Positions 17,425 to 25,773 of a DNA stretch of 64,000 nt are shown in pieces. This stretch comes from Mycobacterium sp. E2733 (lineage in GTDB: Bacteria; Actinomycetota; Actinomycetes; Mycobacteriales; Mycobacteriaceae): contig NZ_LZJZ01000130.1 of NCBI RefSeq assembly GCF_001667585.1, positions 1 through 64,000 of the forward strand. Direction: 5' to 3'. A program made the translations under genes and the position numbers. The notes under the pieces are model-generated. The model did not search any database, was not told the origin of the DNA, and was given only the letters and a program-made list of their open reading frames with translations. Position 1 is the first letter of the stretch; each line of letters starts with the position of its first letter.

Positions 17425-18410
17425 GGGCCGAGCACCTCCGGGTTGACGATGTGGGCGGGCGTGTCGCCGGCGAGCAGCGCTTCCAGGTCGTCGGCCACCA
17501 TCTGCGCCTGCCGAGCCTCAGTGTTCCACGTGGCGCCCCCGATGTGGGGCGTCAGCACGACGTTGGCCATGCTGGCCAGCGGGTGGTCGGTCGGCAGCCA
17601 CTCGCCGACGAAGTGGTCCAGGCCGGCGGCGGCCACCTTGCCGCCGCGCAGCGCGTCGACGAGCGCGTCCGTGTCGTGCAGCTGGGCGCGGGCGGTGTTG
17701 AGGAAGACCGCGCCGTCGCGCATGGCGGCGAACTGCGGCGCCCCGATCATGCCGACCGTGTCGTCGGTGACGGGCGCGTGCAGGGAAACGACGTCGGCCT
17801 CGGCCAGCAGCTCGTCGAGGCCGTGCTCGGCCTCGTCGTTGTACGGATCGTGGGCGATGACCCGCATTCCCAGGCCGGACAGCCGCCATCGGGTGGCGCG
17901 GCCGACGGCGCCGAGGCCCACCAGACCCGCGGTGCGCCCGGCGATTTCCCAGCCGCGAAACCGCTGATACGGGATGCTGCCGTCGCGAAAGATGTTGCCG
18001 CTACGGACATCTCCGTCGGCGGGCAACAGCCGGCGGGTGGCGGCGAGCAGCAGGGCCACCGTCATCTCGGCCACCGCGTCGGCGTTGCGGCCCGGGGTGT
18101 TCAGCACCGGGACACCCGCCGCCGTGGCCCCGGCTATGTCGACGTTGTTCGGGTCCCCGCGGGTGGACGCGATCACGCGCAGGCCCTGCCCGAACACCGG
18201 GCCGCTTACCGAGTCGCTTTCCACCACAATGACATCGGCGGCTTCGGCGGAGATGCGGTCGGCCAGTTGTTCGGCGCTGTAGATCCGCAGCGGGGTCTGC
18301 TCGAGCTCACTTATCCAAGGGTCGTACACCACGTCGGCCAGCTGCTTCAGCTTGGCGAACCCCGGCCCCCGCAGCGGGGCCGTCACCAGGGCGCGCGGTC
18401 TTGATGTCAC
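17421..18410 (-). CDS. serA2: D-isomer-specific 2-hydroxyacid dehydrogenase (SerA-like)
   Basis: A 329-residue NAD-dependent 2-hydroxyacid dehydrogenase, matching Rv0728c. The NAD motif is GLVGLGAVGRATRWRLSGLG; the catalytic Arg (NTARAQLHDTDAL) and His (LTPHIGGATWNTE) are present. It lacks the C-terminal ACT and ASB domains of the biosynthetic SerA, so it is not the main phosphoglycerate dehydrogenase. GTG at 18410 is used; a TTG at 18419 is possible. Thirty bases separate it from the divergent kinase gene. Confidence 0.85.
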   Translation of the reverse strand: MTSRPRALVTAPLRGPGFAKLKQLADVVYDPWISELEQTPLRIYSAEQLADRISAEAADVIVVESDSVSGPVFGQGLRVIASTRGDPNNVDIAGATAAGVPVLNTPGRNADAVAEMTVALLLAATRRLLPADGDVRSGNIFRDGSIPYQRFRGWEIAGRTAGLVGLGAVGRATRWRLSGLGMRVIAHDPYNDEAEHGLDELLAEADVVSLHAPVTDDTVGMIGAPQFAAMRDGAVFLNTARAQLHDTDALVDALRGGKVAAAGLDHFVGEWLPTDHPLASMANVVLTPHIGGATWNTEARQAQMVADDLEALLAGDTPAHIVNPEVLGP

Positions 18411-18440
18411 GAACCCCAATGCTGGCGTACGGTGACGCCC

Positions 18441-19799
18441 GTGTCACGTGAAGTCGTCACAATCGGCATCGACATCGGCAGCACGGCGGTCAAAGCGGTC
18501 GCGGCGGACGCCGACGGCCGGGTGACGGCGCGGGCGCGCGTCCCGCACGAATTGCGGGTGCCGGCGCCCGACCGGCTCGAGCACGACGCCGGCGAGGCGT
18601 GGCGGCGCGGGCCGGTGGCCGCCCTGAAGCAGCTGAATGCCGGGCCGAACGTCCGCGCGGTGGCCGTGTCGGCGATGGTGCCGTCGCTGACAGCCGTCGA
18701 CGCCGCGGGCGTGCCGATGACGCCGGGCCTGCTGTACGGCGACGAACGCGGCCGAACACCCGAACAACCGGCGCAGCCGCTGCCGGCCCTGGGCGAGGCC
18801 GCCGAGTTTTTGCGCTGGACGGCGGCGCAGGCGCCGGACGCGGCCGGCTACTGGCCGGCGCCGGCGGTGGCCAACCACGCCCTTGCGGGCGAGGCGGTGA
18901 TCGACTTCGCCACCGCCGCGACCGCGTACCCGCTGTTCGACGGGACGGGCTGGAATCCAGATGCGTGCGCCGAACGCGGCGCGCGGCCGGATCAGATGCC
19001 GCGCGTGGAGAGCATGGGCGCCGCCGTGGGGCAGGTGCACGGCGGCGCCGCGCTGGGGATCGGCGCGATCGACGCGTTGTGCGAGCAGATCGTGGCCGGT
19101 GCCGACCGCGACGGCGACGTGCTGGTGCTGTGCGGCACGACATTGATCGTGTGGACCACCATCCCCGAGGCCCGGCAGGTGCCGGGCCTGTGGACCATCC
19201 CGCACACCGCCGCGGGCAAGAGTCAGATCGGCGGGGCCAGCAATGCCGGCGGGCTGTTCCTCGGCTGGGTGGACCGGGTGATCGCGCCCGGCAACCCGGC
19301 CGCGGCGCAGCCCGGGCGGGTGCCGGTGTGGTCGCCCTACATCCGCGGGGAGCGCACCCCGTTCCACGACCCGGATCGCCGGGCCGTGCTCGACGCGCTG
19401 GACCTCACCCACGACGCGGCCGCGTTGCGCCGGGCCGCCTACGAGGCGTCGGGGTTCGTGGTCCGCCAGCTCATCGAGCTGAGCGGGGCGCCGGTGGCAC
19501 GCGTCGTCGCCACGGGCGGCGGCACCCGGGTCGGACCGTGGATGCAGGCCATCGCCGACGCCACCGGGCGGCCGGTGGAGGTGTCGGCGGTGCCTGAGGG
19601 GGCCGCGCTGGGCGCGGCCTTCCTCGCGCGCATGGCGGCCGGCCTGGAAACCTCGATCGCCGACGCCGCCCGTTGGGTCTCCACCGAGCGCGTCGTCGAA
19701 CCCGATCCCGCGTGGGCGCTCGCGGTCGACGACCGCTACCAGCGGTTCCTGGAACTGGGAACCCGGAGATGTGGCGCGCTCCCCCCGGCGGCGTTCTAG
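18441..19799 (+). CDS. xylB: FGGY family carbohydrate kinase (xylulokinase-like)
   Basis: A 452-residue sugar kinase, matching Rv0729. N-terminal ATP-binding segment TIGIDIGSTAVKAVAAD, then VRAVAVSAMVPSLTAVD and the C-terminal phosphate-binding VVATGGGTRVGPWMQAIADATGRPVEV. A second GTG lies three codons upstream (18432). FGGY kinases phosphorylate xylulose, fuculose, erythritol and related sugars; the actual sugar is unknown. Divergent placement next to serA2-fucA suggests a kinase-aldolase-dehydrogenase route in which the kinase makes the aldolase substrate. Confidence 0.85.
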   Translation: MSREVVTIGIDIGSTAVKAVAADADGRVTARARVPHELRVPAPDRLEHDAGEAWRRGPVAALKQLNAGPNVRAVAVSAMVPSLTAVDAAGVPMTPGLLYGDERGRTPEQPAQPLPALGEAAEFLRWTAAQAPDAAGYWPAPAVANHALAGEAVIDFATAATAYPLFDGTGWNPDACAERGARPDQMPRVESMGAAVGQVHGGAALGIGAIDALCEQIVAGADRDGDVLVLCGTTLIVWTTIPEARQVPGLWTIPHTAAGKSQIGGASNAGGLFLGWVDRVIAPGNPAAAQPGRVPVWSPYIRGERTPFHDPDRRAVLDALDLTHDAAALRRAAYEASGFVVRQLIELSGAPVARVVATGGGTRVGPWMQAIADATGRPVEVSAVPEGAALGAAFLARMAAGLETSIADAARWVSTERVVEPDPAWALAVDDRYQRFLELGTRRCGALPPAAF

Positions 19800-19808
19800 G
19801 CTGGTGCA

Positions 19809-20474
19809 ATGACCGACCACGATCGCAAAGCCGCCCGTCGCGAGATCGCCGATGCCCTGCTGAAAGCTCTTGAACGGCGGCATGAAATCGCCGACGTCGT
19901 GGTGGAGTCCGAGAACAAGGCGGCCGCGGTCGAGGCGATCGTCCGCCTGCTCGACACCTCCCACGTGGCCGCCGAAGCGGTGATGGGGATGTCGTTCGAT
20001 CGGCTCACCATCGACTCGCGCCGCAAGATCCTGGCCGAACTCGAGGACCTGAACAAGCAGCTCAGCTTCACCCTCGGCGAGCGGCCGGCCAGCTCGGGGG
20101 AGACCCTGGAGCTGCGGCCCTTCTCCGCCGAAAAAGACCGCGACATCTTCGCCGCCCGCACCGAGGACATGGGCGCCGCCGGCGACGGATCCGGCGTGCC
20201 GGCCGGCAACCTCGACGACGAGATCAGCGCGGCGCTGGGCCGCCTCGACGACGAGGAGGCCGCCTGGTTCGTGGCCGTCGATTCCGGCGAGAAGGTCGGG
20301 ATGGTGTTCGGCGAGCTGCTCGGTGGCGAGGTCAACGTGCGCATCTGGATCCACCCCGAGCACCGCAAGAAGGGCTACGGCACGGCCGCGCTGCGCAAGT
20401 CGCGCACCGAGATGGCGTGGTGCTTCCCCGCCGTGCCGATGGTGGTGCGCGCGCCGTCCGCCCGGCCCGCCTGA
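19809..20474 (+). CDS. GNAT acetyltransferase with GyrA-like N-terminal helices
   Basis: A 221-residue protein matching Rv0730. The C-terminal half is a GNAT domain: motif A is visible in VRIWIHPEHRKKGYGTAAL, the acetyl-CoA binding loop. The N-terminal 80 residues are different. They read as helical hairpin, and the pattern LLDTSHVAAEAVMGMSFDRLT followed by RRKILAELEDLNKQL resembles the coiled-coil hairpin of DNA gyrase subunit A (LLD...AQAILDMQLRRL...R..I.DDL). Ten bases separate it from xylB, so co-transcription is likely. The acceptor is unknown. Confidence 0.8.
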   Translation: MTDHDRKAARREIADALLKALERRHEIADVVVESENKAAAVEAIVRLLDTSHVAAEAVMGMSFDRLTIDSRRKILAELEDLNKQLSFTLGERPASSGETLELRPFSAEKDRDIFAARTEDMGAAGDGSGVPAGNLDDEISAALGRLDDEEAAWFVAVDSGEKVGMVFGELLGGEVNVRIWIHPEHRKKGYGTAALRKSRTEMAWCFPAVPMVVRAPSARPA

Positions 20475-20516
20475 GCCACGGCAAAGCCGTTGGCGGCCTC
20501 GGGCTTTTGCCGGCGC

Positions 20517-21422
20517 CTAGGTCAGCGTCGCGGTGGCGGTGACGATGTTGCGCAGCTGGGACTTCTCGTTGTCCGGGAAGACGAGGCCGTAGTCGGCGAA
20601 GTACTCGCGTCGCTCCCGGGTGCTCACCCGCCAACCGCAGCCGGTCAGGTAGTCCACGACGTTGCTGCGCTCCCCGTCGAAGAACAGCCCCGACAGGTCG
20701 ATGTCGCATCCCAGGTTTGCCCACCGCTCGTTGAGCTGCTGCGCGCGTTCGCTCATCGTCCGGCCCGAGTCGCCGTGGAATTCGGTGGCCAGCTTGCTTC
20801 CGGGCGCGCTGAGCTCGGTGATGTTGTCGAAGAGCCGGTCCTGAGCTTCGGGTGGCAGGTACATGAGCAGCCCCTCGGCGCTCCACGACGTCGGTTGCGT
20901 CGGGTCGAAACCGCTGCGCCGCAACGCTTCCGGCCAATCGTCGCGCAGATCGACGCTGACGGTCCGCCGGTCCGCGGTCGGGGCGGCGCCCAGCTCCGCC
21001 ATGGCGGCGGTCTTGAACTCGACGACCTTGGGTTGGTCCACCTCGTAGACCACGCTCGCGGGCGGCCAGCCCAGCCGGTATGCGCGGGCGTCGAGGCCGG
21101 CGGCCAGGATCACCGACTGGCGGATCCCGTCCCGGGCGGCGTTCAGAAAGAAGTCGTCGAAGAAGCGCGTGCGCACCGCGATCGAATCCGTTTCCAGCTG
21201 CAGGTCCCGTTCGCCGTCCTCTACGTCCCCCGGAGCCAGTTCACCGTCGACCAGTTGGCGGAAGAATTCCAGGCCGACAGCCCGCACCAGCGGCGCCGCG
21301 AACGGGTCGTCGATGATCGGGTCGGCGGCCTCGGTGGCCAGCGCGCGGGCCGCGGCGACCATCGTGGCCGTGGCACCGACGCTGGAGGCCAGGTCCCAGC
21401 TGTCTTGGTCAGTGCGTGTCAT
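20517..21422 (-). CDS. TIGR00027-family SAM-dependent methyltransferase
   Basis: Fourth paralogue in the window, 301 residues, in the position of Rv0731c next to secY. The motifs VILAAGLDARAYRLGWP, VVYEVDQPKVVEFK and AEGLLMYLPPEAQDRLFD are intact. It is convergent with the GNAT gene. The upstream gap to secY (21423-21664) is shared by divergent promoters. Acceptor unknown. Confidence 0.9.
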   Translation of the reverse strand: MTRTDQDSWDLASSVGATATMVAAARALATEAADPIIDDPFAAPLVRAVGLEFFRQLVDGELAPGDVEDGERDLQLETDSIAVRTRFFDDFFLNAARDGIRQSVILAAGLDARAYRLGWPPASVVYEVDQPKVVEFKTAAMAELGAAPTADRRTVSVDLRDDWPEALRRSGFDPTQPTSWSAEGLLMYLPPEAQDRLFDNITELSAPGSKLATEFHGDSGRTMSERAQQLNERWANLGCDIDLSGLFFDGERSNVVDYLTGCGWRVSTRERREYFADYGLVFPDNEKSQLRNIVTATATLT

Positions 21423-21664
21423 GCTGCTCCCATTTACTTAGCAAATGCAACGAACCAAGAGCACTCTACGCTCGACGGCTTACGGCTTGCTGTGCTTTTT
21501 ACGGGTCTCAAATGGGCTGAGGTTGACGGCCCTGGACGGACTTGCCCAGATCAGCTGTTAGTCTCGTACACGGTTTGACGCGCCGTAGATAGGTCGGCCG
21601 TACGTCCTGGCCTGCGGGTGTTGGGCGCGTAATACAGGACACCCCCGGCTGCGCAGGAGGAAGA

Positions 21665-22990
21665 GTGCTTTCGGCTTTCATCTCATCGCTGCGGACAGTC
21701 GACCTGAGACGGAAGATCCTCTTCACGCTGGGAATCGTCGTTCTCTATCGGCTGGGCGCTGCCTTGCCGTCCCCTGGCGTCAATTTCCCGAACGTCCAGC
21801 AATGCATCAAGGAGGCCAGCGGCGGCGCGGCCGGGCAGATCTATTCACTGATCAACCTGTTCTCCGGCGGTGCGCTGCTGAAGCTCACGGTGTTCGCGGT
21901 CGGGGTGATGCCCTACATCACCGCCAGCATCATCGTGCAGCTGCTCACGGTGGTCATCCCGCGGTTCGAGGAACTGCGCAAGGAGGGCCAGTCCGGCCAG
22001 GCCAAGATGACGCAGTACACCCGCTACCTGGCGATCGCGCTGGCGATCCTGCAGGCGACCAGCATCGTGGCGCTGGCGGCCAACGGCGGGTTGCTACAGG
22101 GCTGCTCGCTGGACATCATCGCCGATCAGAGCATCTTCACCCTGGTCGTCATCGTGATGGTGATGACGGCCGGCGCGGCCCTGGTGATGTGGATGGGCGA
22201 GCTGATCACCGAGCGGGGCATCGGAAACGGCATGTCGTTGCTGATCTTCGTCGGTATCGCGGCGCGCATCCCGTCCGAGGGCAAGACGATCCTGGACAGC
22301 CGCGGCGGGATGATTTTCGCCGCCGTCTGTGTGGCCGCCCTGGTGATCATCGTCGGCGTGGTCTTCGTCGAGCAGGGCCAGCGCCGCATCCCCGTGCAAT
22401 ACGCCAAGCGCATGGTGGGCCGGCGCATGTACGGCGGAACCTCGACGTACCTGCCGCTCAAGGTCAACCAGGCCGGCGTCATCCCGGTCATCTTCGCGTC
22501 GTCGCTCATCTACATTCCGCACCTGATCACCCAGCTGATCCGCAGCGGCAGCGGGGGAGTGGGCAACAGCTGGTGGGACAAGTTCGTCGGCAGCTACCTG
22601 TCCGATCCCAGCGATCCCATCTACATCGGCATCTACTTCGGGCTGATCATCTTCTTCACGTACTTCTATGTGTCCATCACATTCAACCCCGACGAACGTG
22701 CCGACGAGATGAAGAAGTTCGGCGGGTTCATCCCCGGCATCCGGCCGGGCAAGCCCACCGCCGACTACCTGCGTTATGTGCTGAGCCGGATTACCCTGCC
22801 GGGCTCGATCTACCTCGGCGCCATCTCGGTGCTGCCCAACTTGTTCCTGCAAATCGGCAATGGCGGGGCGGTTCAGAATTTGCCGTTCGGCGGCACCGCG
22901 GTTTTGATCATGATTGGCGTCGGTTTGGATACGGTCAAACAGATCGAGAGCCAGCTGATGCAGCGCAACTATGAAGGGTTCCTGAAGTGA
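21665..22990 (+). CDS. secY: preprotein translocase subunit SecY
   Basis: SecY, 441 residues, the channel subunit of the Sec translocon in the cytoplasmic membrane. Ten transmembrane helices are expected; the plug and lateral gate region follows the first helix (ALPSPGVNFPNVQQC), and the cytosolic C-terminal loops that bind SecA and ribosomes include RRIPVQYAKRMVGRRMYGG. GTG at 21665 follows AGGAGG at 21655-21660. A possible -10 (TAGTCT, 21559-21564) lies in the 242-base upstream gap without a convincing -35. It overlaps adk by four bases. Confidence 0.97.
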   Translation: MLSAFISSLRTVDLRRKILFTLGIVVLYRLGAALPSPGVNFPNVQQCIKEASGGAAGQIYSLINLFSGGALLKLTVFAVGVMPYITASIIVQLLTVVIPRFEELRKEGQSGQAKMTQYTRYLAIALAILQATSIVALAANGGLLQGCSLDIIADQSIFTLVVIVMVMTAGAALVMWMGELITERGIGNGMSLLIFVGIAARIPSEGKTILDSRGGMIFAAVCVAALVIIVGVVFVEQGQRRIPVQYAKRMVGRRMYGGTSTYLPLKVNQAGVIPVIFASSLIYIPHLITQLIRSGSGGVGNSWWDKFVGSYLSDPSDPIYIGIYFGLIIFFTYFYVSITFNPDERADEMKKFGGFIPGIRPGKPTADYLRYVLSRITLPGSIYLGAISVLPNLFLQIGNGGAVQNLPFGGTAVLIMIGVGLDTVKQIESQLMQRNYEGFLK

Positions 22991-23532
22991 GAGTCGTTTT
23001 GCTGGGCCCGCCGGGGGCGGGCAAGGGGACGCAGGCCCAGAAGCTCTCCGACAAGCTCGGGATCCCGCACATCTCCACCGGTGAGCTGTTCCGCAGCAAC
23101 ATCGAGAACGGAACCAAACTCGGCCTGGAGGCCAAGCGCTACCTGGACGCCGGCGACCTGGTGCCCGCGGAGCTGACCAACCAGCTCGTCGACGACCGGC
23201 TCAGCGATTCCGACGCGGCCGGCGGCTTCGTCCTCGACGGGTATCCGCGGTCGACGCAGCAGGCCAAGGCGCTGCACGAAATGCTCGAACGCCGCGGCAC
23301 CGACATCGACGCGGTGCTGGAGTTCCGCGTCTCGGAGGACGAGCTGCTGCAACGGCTCAAAGCGCGCGGCCGCGCCGACGACACCGACGACATCATCCTG
23401 AACCGGATGAAGGTGTACCGCGACGAGACCGCGCCGCTGCTCGAGTACTACCGCGACGAGCTCAAGACGGTCGACGCCATCGGCACCATGGACGAAGTGT
23501 TCGCCCGCGCCCTGCAAGCGCTGGGCAAATAG
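22987..23532 (+). CDS. adk: adenylate kinase, short form
   Basis: Adenylate kinase, 181 residues, converting ATP plus AMP to two ADP. The P-loop GPPGAGKGT is at residues 7-15, the AMP-binding DGYPRSTQQA region follows and the RGRADDTDDIILNRM segment closes the active site. It is about 33 residues shorter than the E. coli enzyme because the large LID insert is missing, as in other mycobacteria. GTG start overlaps the secY stop. Confidence 0.97.
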   Translation: MRVVLLGPPGAGKGTQAQKLSDKLGIPHISTGELFRSNIENGTKLGLEAKRYLDAGDLVPAELTNQLVDDRLSDSDAAGGFVLDGYPRSTQQAKALHEMLERRGTDIDAVLEFRVSEDELLQRLKARGRADDTDDIILNRMKVYRDETAPLLEYYRDELKTVDAIGTMDEVFARALQALGK

Positions 23533-23534
23533 GC

Positions 23535-24335
23535 ATGAGCGCGCTGGCGCGGCTGCGGAGTCGTAAAGTCGTGCCGCAGCGCAGCGCCGACGAGCTCGAC
23601 GCGATGGCGGCGGCAGGGGCGGTGGTCGCGGCCGCGCTGCAGGCTGTGCGGGCGGCCGCGGTGCCCGGGGTTTCGACGCTGGGCCTCGACCACATCGCCG
23701 AGTCCGTGATCCGGGAGGCGGGCGCGATACCGTCGTTCCTCGGCTATCACGGTTACCCCGCGTCGATCTGCGCGTCGGTCAACGAGCGGGTGGTGCATGG
23801 GATTCCGTCGGCCGCAGAGATCCTGGCGCCCGGCGACCTGGTGTCCATCGACTGCGGCGCGATCCTGGACGGCTGGCACGGTGACGCCGCGATCACATTC
23901 GGCGTCGGCGCCCTCGACGCGGCCGACCAGGCGCTCTGCGACGCCACCCGGGAATCGCTGGAGGCCGGGATCGCGGCGATGGTCCCCGGCAACCGGCTGA
24001 CCGACGTCTCGCACGCCATCGAAACCGGCACGCGCGCGGCCGCGGACCGGCACGGGCGCGCGTTCGGGATCGTGGAGGGTTACGGCGGCCACGGCATCGG
24101 GCGGCACATGCACATGGACCCGTTCCTGCCCAACGAGGGGTCGCCCGGACGCGGCCCGCTGCTGGCCCCCGGCTCGGTGCTCGCGATCGAACCGATGCTC
24201 ACCCTCGGCTCGGGCAAGACGGTGGTGCTCGACGACGCGTGGACCGTCACCACCTCCGACGGCTCCCGTGCGGCACACTGGGAGCACACCGTCGCGGTCA
24301 CTGATGCCGGGCCGCGCATCCTGACTCTGGCTTAG
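23535..24335 (+). CDS. map: methionine aminopeptidase type I
   Basis: MetAP-Ia, 266 residues, which removes the initiator Met. All five metal ligands are visible: Asp in SIDCGA, Asp in WHGDAAI, His in GYGGHGIG, Glu in AIEPML and Glu in WEHTVAV. It lacks the N-terminal SH3-binding extension of the second mycobacterial MetAP, so it corresponds to mapA (Rv0734). Two bases after adk; last gene of the secY-adk-map set. Confidence 0.96.
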   Translation: MSALARLRSRKVVPQRSADELDAMAAAGAVVAAALQAVRAAAVPGVSTLGLDHIAESVIREAGAIPSFLGYHGYPASICASVNERVVHGIPSAAEILAPGDLVSIDCGAILDGWHGDAAITFGVGALDAADQALCDATRESLEAGIAAMVPGNRLTDVSHAIETGTRAAADRHGRAFGIVEGYGGHGIGRHMHMDPFLPNEGSPGRGPLLAPGSVLAIEPMLTLGSGKTVVLDDAWTVTTSDGSRAAHWEHTVAVTDAGPRILTLA

Positions 24336-24395
24336 CCGGCTGAACTAGCCGCGATCGCAAGCGCGGCGAAGCCGGGCGCTGCGGGTCGTGGCTGT

Positions 24396-24423
24396 TGAAC
24401 CACGCACCCGCTCGACTCGTTTC
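24396..24423 (+). promoter_or_regulatory. SigL-type promoter in front of sigL
   Basis: TGAACC at 24396-24401, a 16-base spacer and CGTTTC at 24418-24423. This fits the SigL promoter form I recall for M. tuberculosis (TGAACC, 16-18 bases, CGT), which implies autoregulation. The predicted start lies about 13 bases before the GTG of sigL at 24443. Confidence 0.7.
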
Positions 24424-24442
24424 TGTAGTCGGAGGTGATCGA

Positions 24443-24988
24443 GTGGCTCGTGTGGCAGGCGGTTGGAGGGCGTCGGGGGTCGCCGAAGCCGCTCTGATGA
24501 AGGCGCTCTACGACGAGCACGCCGCGGTCTTGTGGCGTTACGCGCTCCGGCTGACGGGGGATGCCGCCCAGTCCGAGGACGTCGTGCAGGAGACGTTGCT
24601 GCGGGCCTGGCAGCATCCCGAGGTCGTCGGGGACACCGAGCGCTCGGCGCGGGCCTGGCTTTTCACCGTCGCCCGCAACATGATCATCGACGACCGTCGC
24701 AGCGCGCGGTTCCGCAACGTCGTCGGTTCGACCGACGAGGCCGGCGCGCCCGAACGGTCGACCCCGGACGAGGTCAACGCGGCCCTGGACAAGCTGCTGA
24801 TCGCCGACGCGATGGCGCAGCTGTCCGCCGAGCACCGGGCCGTGATCGACCGGTCGTACTACCGCGGATGGACCACCGCGCAGATTGCTGCAGACCTCGG
24901 GATCGCAGAAGGAACGGTGAAGTCGCGATTACACTACGCCGTGCGGGCGTTGCGACTCACTCTGCAGGAACTTGGAGTTACCCGCTGA
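24443..24988 (+). CDS. sigL: ECF RNA polymerase sigma factor SigL
   Basis: SigL, 181 residues, an extracytoplasmic function sigma factor. Region 2 is LYDEHAAVLWRYALRLTGDAAQSEDVVQETLLRAW and region 4 includes LSAEHRAVIDRSYYRGWTTAQIAADLGIAEGTVKSRLHYA. The protein is nearly identical to the M. tuberculosis SigL sequence I remember. GTG at 24443 is preceded by GGAGG at 24431-24435; the longer frame from 24395 has no such site. It is held by the membrane anti-sigma factor encoded next. In M. tuberculosis SigL controls polyketide and secreted/membrane protein genes. Confidence 0.95.
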   Translation: MARVAGGWRASGVAEAALMKALYDEHAAVLWRYALRLTGDAAQSEDVVQETLLRAWQHPEVVGDTERSARAWLFTVARNMIIDDRRSARFRNVVGSTDEAGAPERSTPDEVNAALDKLLIADAMAQLSAEHRAVIDRSYYRGWTTAQIAADLGIAEGTVKSRLHYAVRALRLTLQELGVTR

Positions 24989-25020
24989 GGGGCTCCGAAT
25001 GCTTGAAGGGTGCTGGGGAG

Positions 25021-25758
25021 ATGGATGAGATGAAGACGCCGTTACGGGGCATCGGCCCGCCGGACGACCCGTACGTGACGTGGGATGCCGCATACGTGTT
25101 GGGTTCGTTGTCGGCCGCGGAGCGGCGCGAGTTCGAGGCGCACCTGGCGCACTGCCCGGCGTGCCGGGGGGCCGTCGCCGACCTGAGCGGTGTGCCGGCC
25201 CTGCTTTCGCAGCTCGGCCCGGACGAGGTGGCGGCGATCAACGACTCAAGTCCGGCCGCCGCATTGTCGGCGACACCGGAGATGTCGCCGGAGCTGTTGG
25301 CGTCGTTGCTGGGCAAGGTGAGCTGGCGCCGGCGGCGCACGCGGATAGTGACCTGGGTGGCCTCGTCCGCCGCGGCGGTGGTGCTGGCGATCGGCGTGTT
25401 CGTCGGGGTGCAGGGGTATTCCTCGTCCCCGTCGCAGCAGGTGACCGCGTCCTCGGCGCCCATGGCGCAGGTGGGCACCACCCTGCTGGCGTCGACGGTG
25501 GAGCTGTCCAGCCAGCACTGGGGAACCTCCATCAACCTGCGGTGCGTGTGTCTGGCCCCGCTCAACGCGCACCACGACACGCTGGCGATGGTCGTGGTGG
25601 GTCGCGACGGCAGCCAGACCCGGCTGGCGACCTGGGTGGCCGAACCCGGCCACACCGCGACGCCCGCGGGCAGCATCTCGACGCCGGTCGACCAGATCGC
25701 CGCGGTGCAGGTGGTGGCCGCCGATAGCGGCCAGGTTCTGTTGCAGCGTTCGCTCTAG
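25021..25758 (+). CDS. rslA: anti-sigma-L factor RslA
   Basis: A 245-residue single-pass membrane anti-sigma factor. The cytoplasmic N-terminus carries a ZAS-type HxxxCxxC motif (H41, C45, C48), a zinc/redox site that releases SigL on oxidation. One transmembrane helix spans about 108-131 after an RRRRTR stretch. The outer domain contains a CxC pair (LRCVCLAP). It lies 32 bases after sigL and is co-transcribed with it. Confidence 0.93.
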   Translation: MDEMKTPLRGIGPPDDPYVTWDAAYVLGSLSAAERREFEAHLAHCPACRGAVADLSGVPALLSQLGPDEVAAINDSSPAAALSATPEMSPELLASLLGKVSWRRRRTRIVTWVASSAAAVVLAIGVFVGVQGYSSSPSQQVTASSAPMAQVGTTLLASTVELSSQHWGTSINLRCVCLAPLNAHHDTLAMVVVGRDGSQTRLATWVAEPGHTATPAGSISTPVDQIAAVQVVAADSGQVLLQRSL

Positions 25759-25773
25759 GGGTCGGGAGCGCAG

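Noticed and set aside
18444..20363. A 639-codon minus-strand open frame
   Set aside because: Antisense to xylB and the GNAT gene, no recognisable motif.
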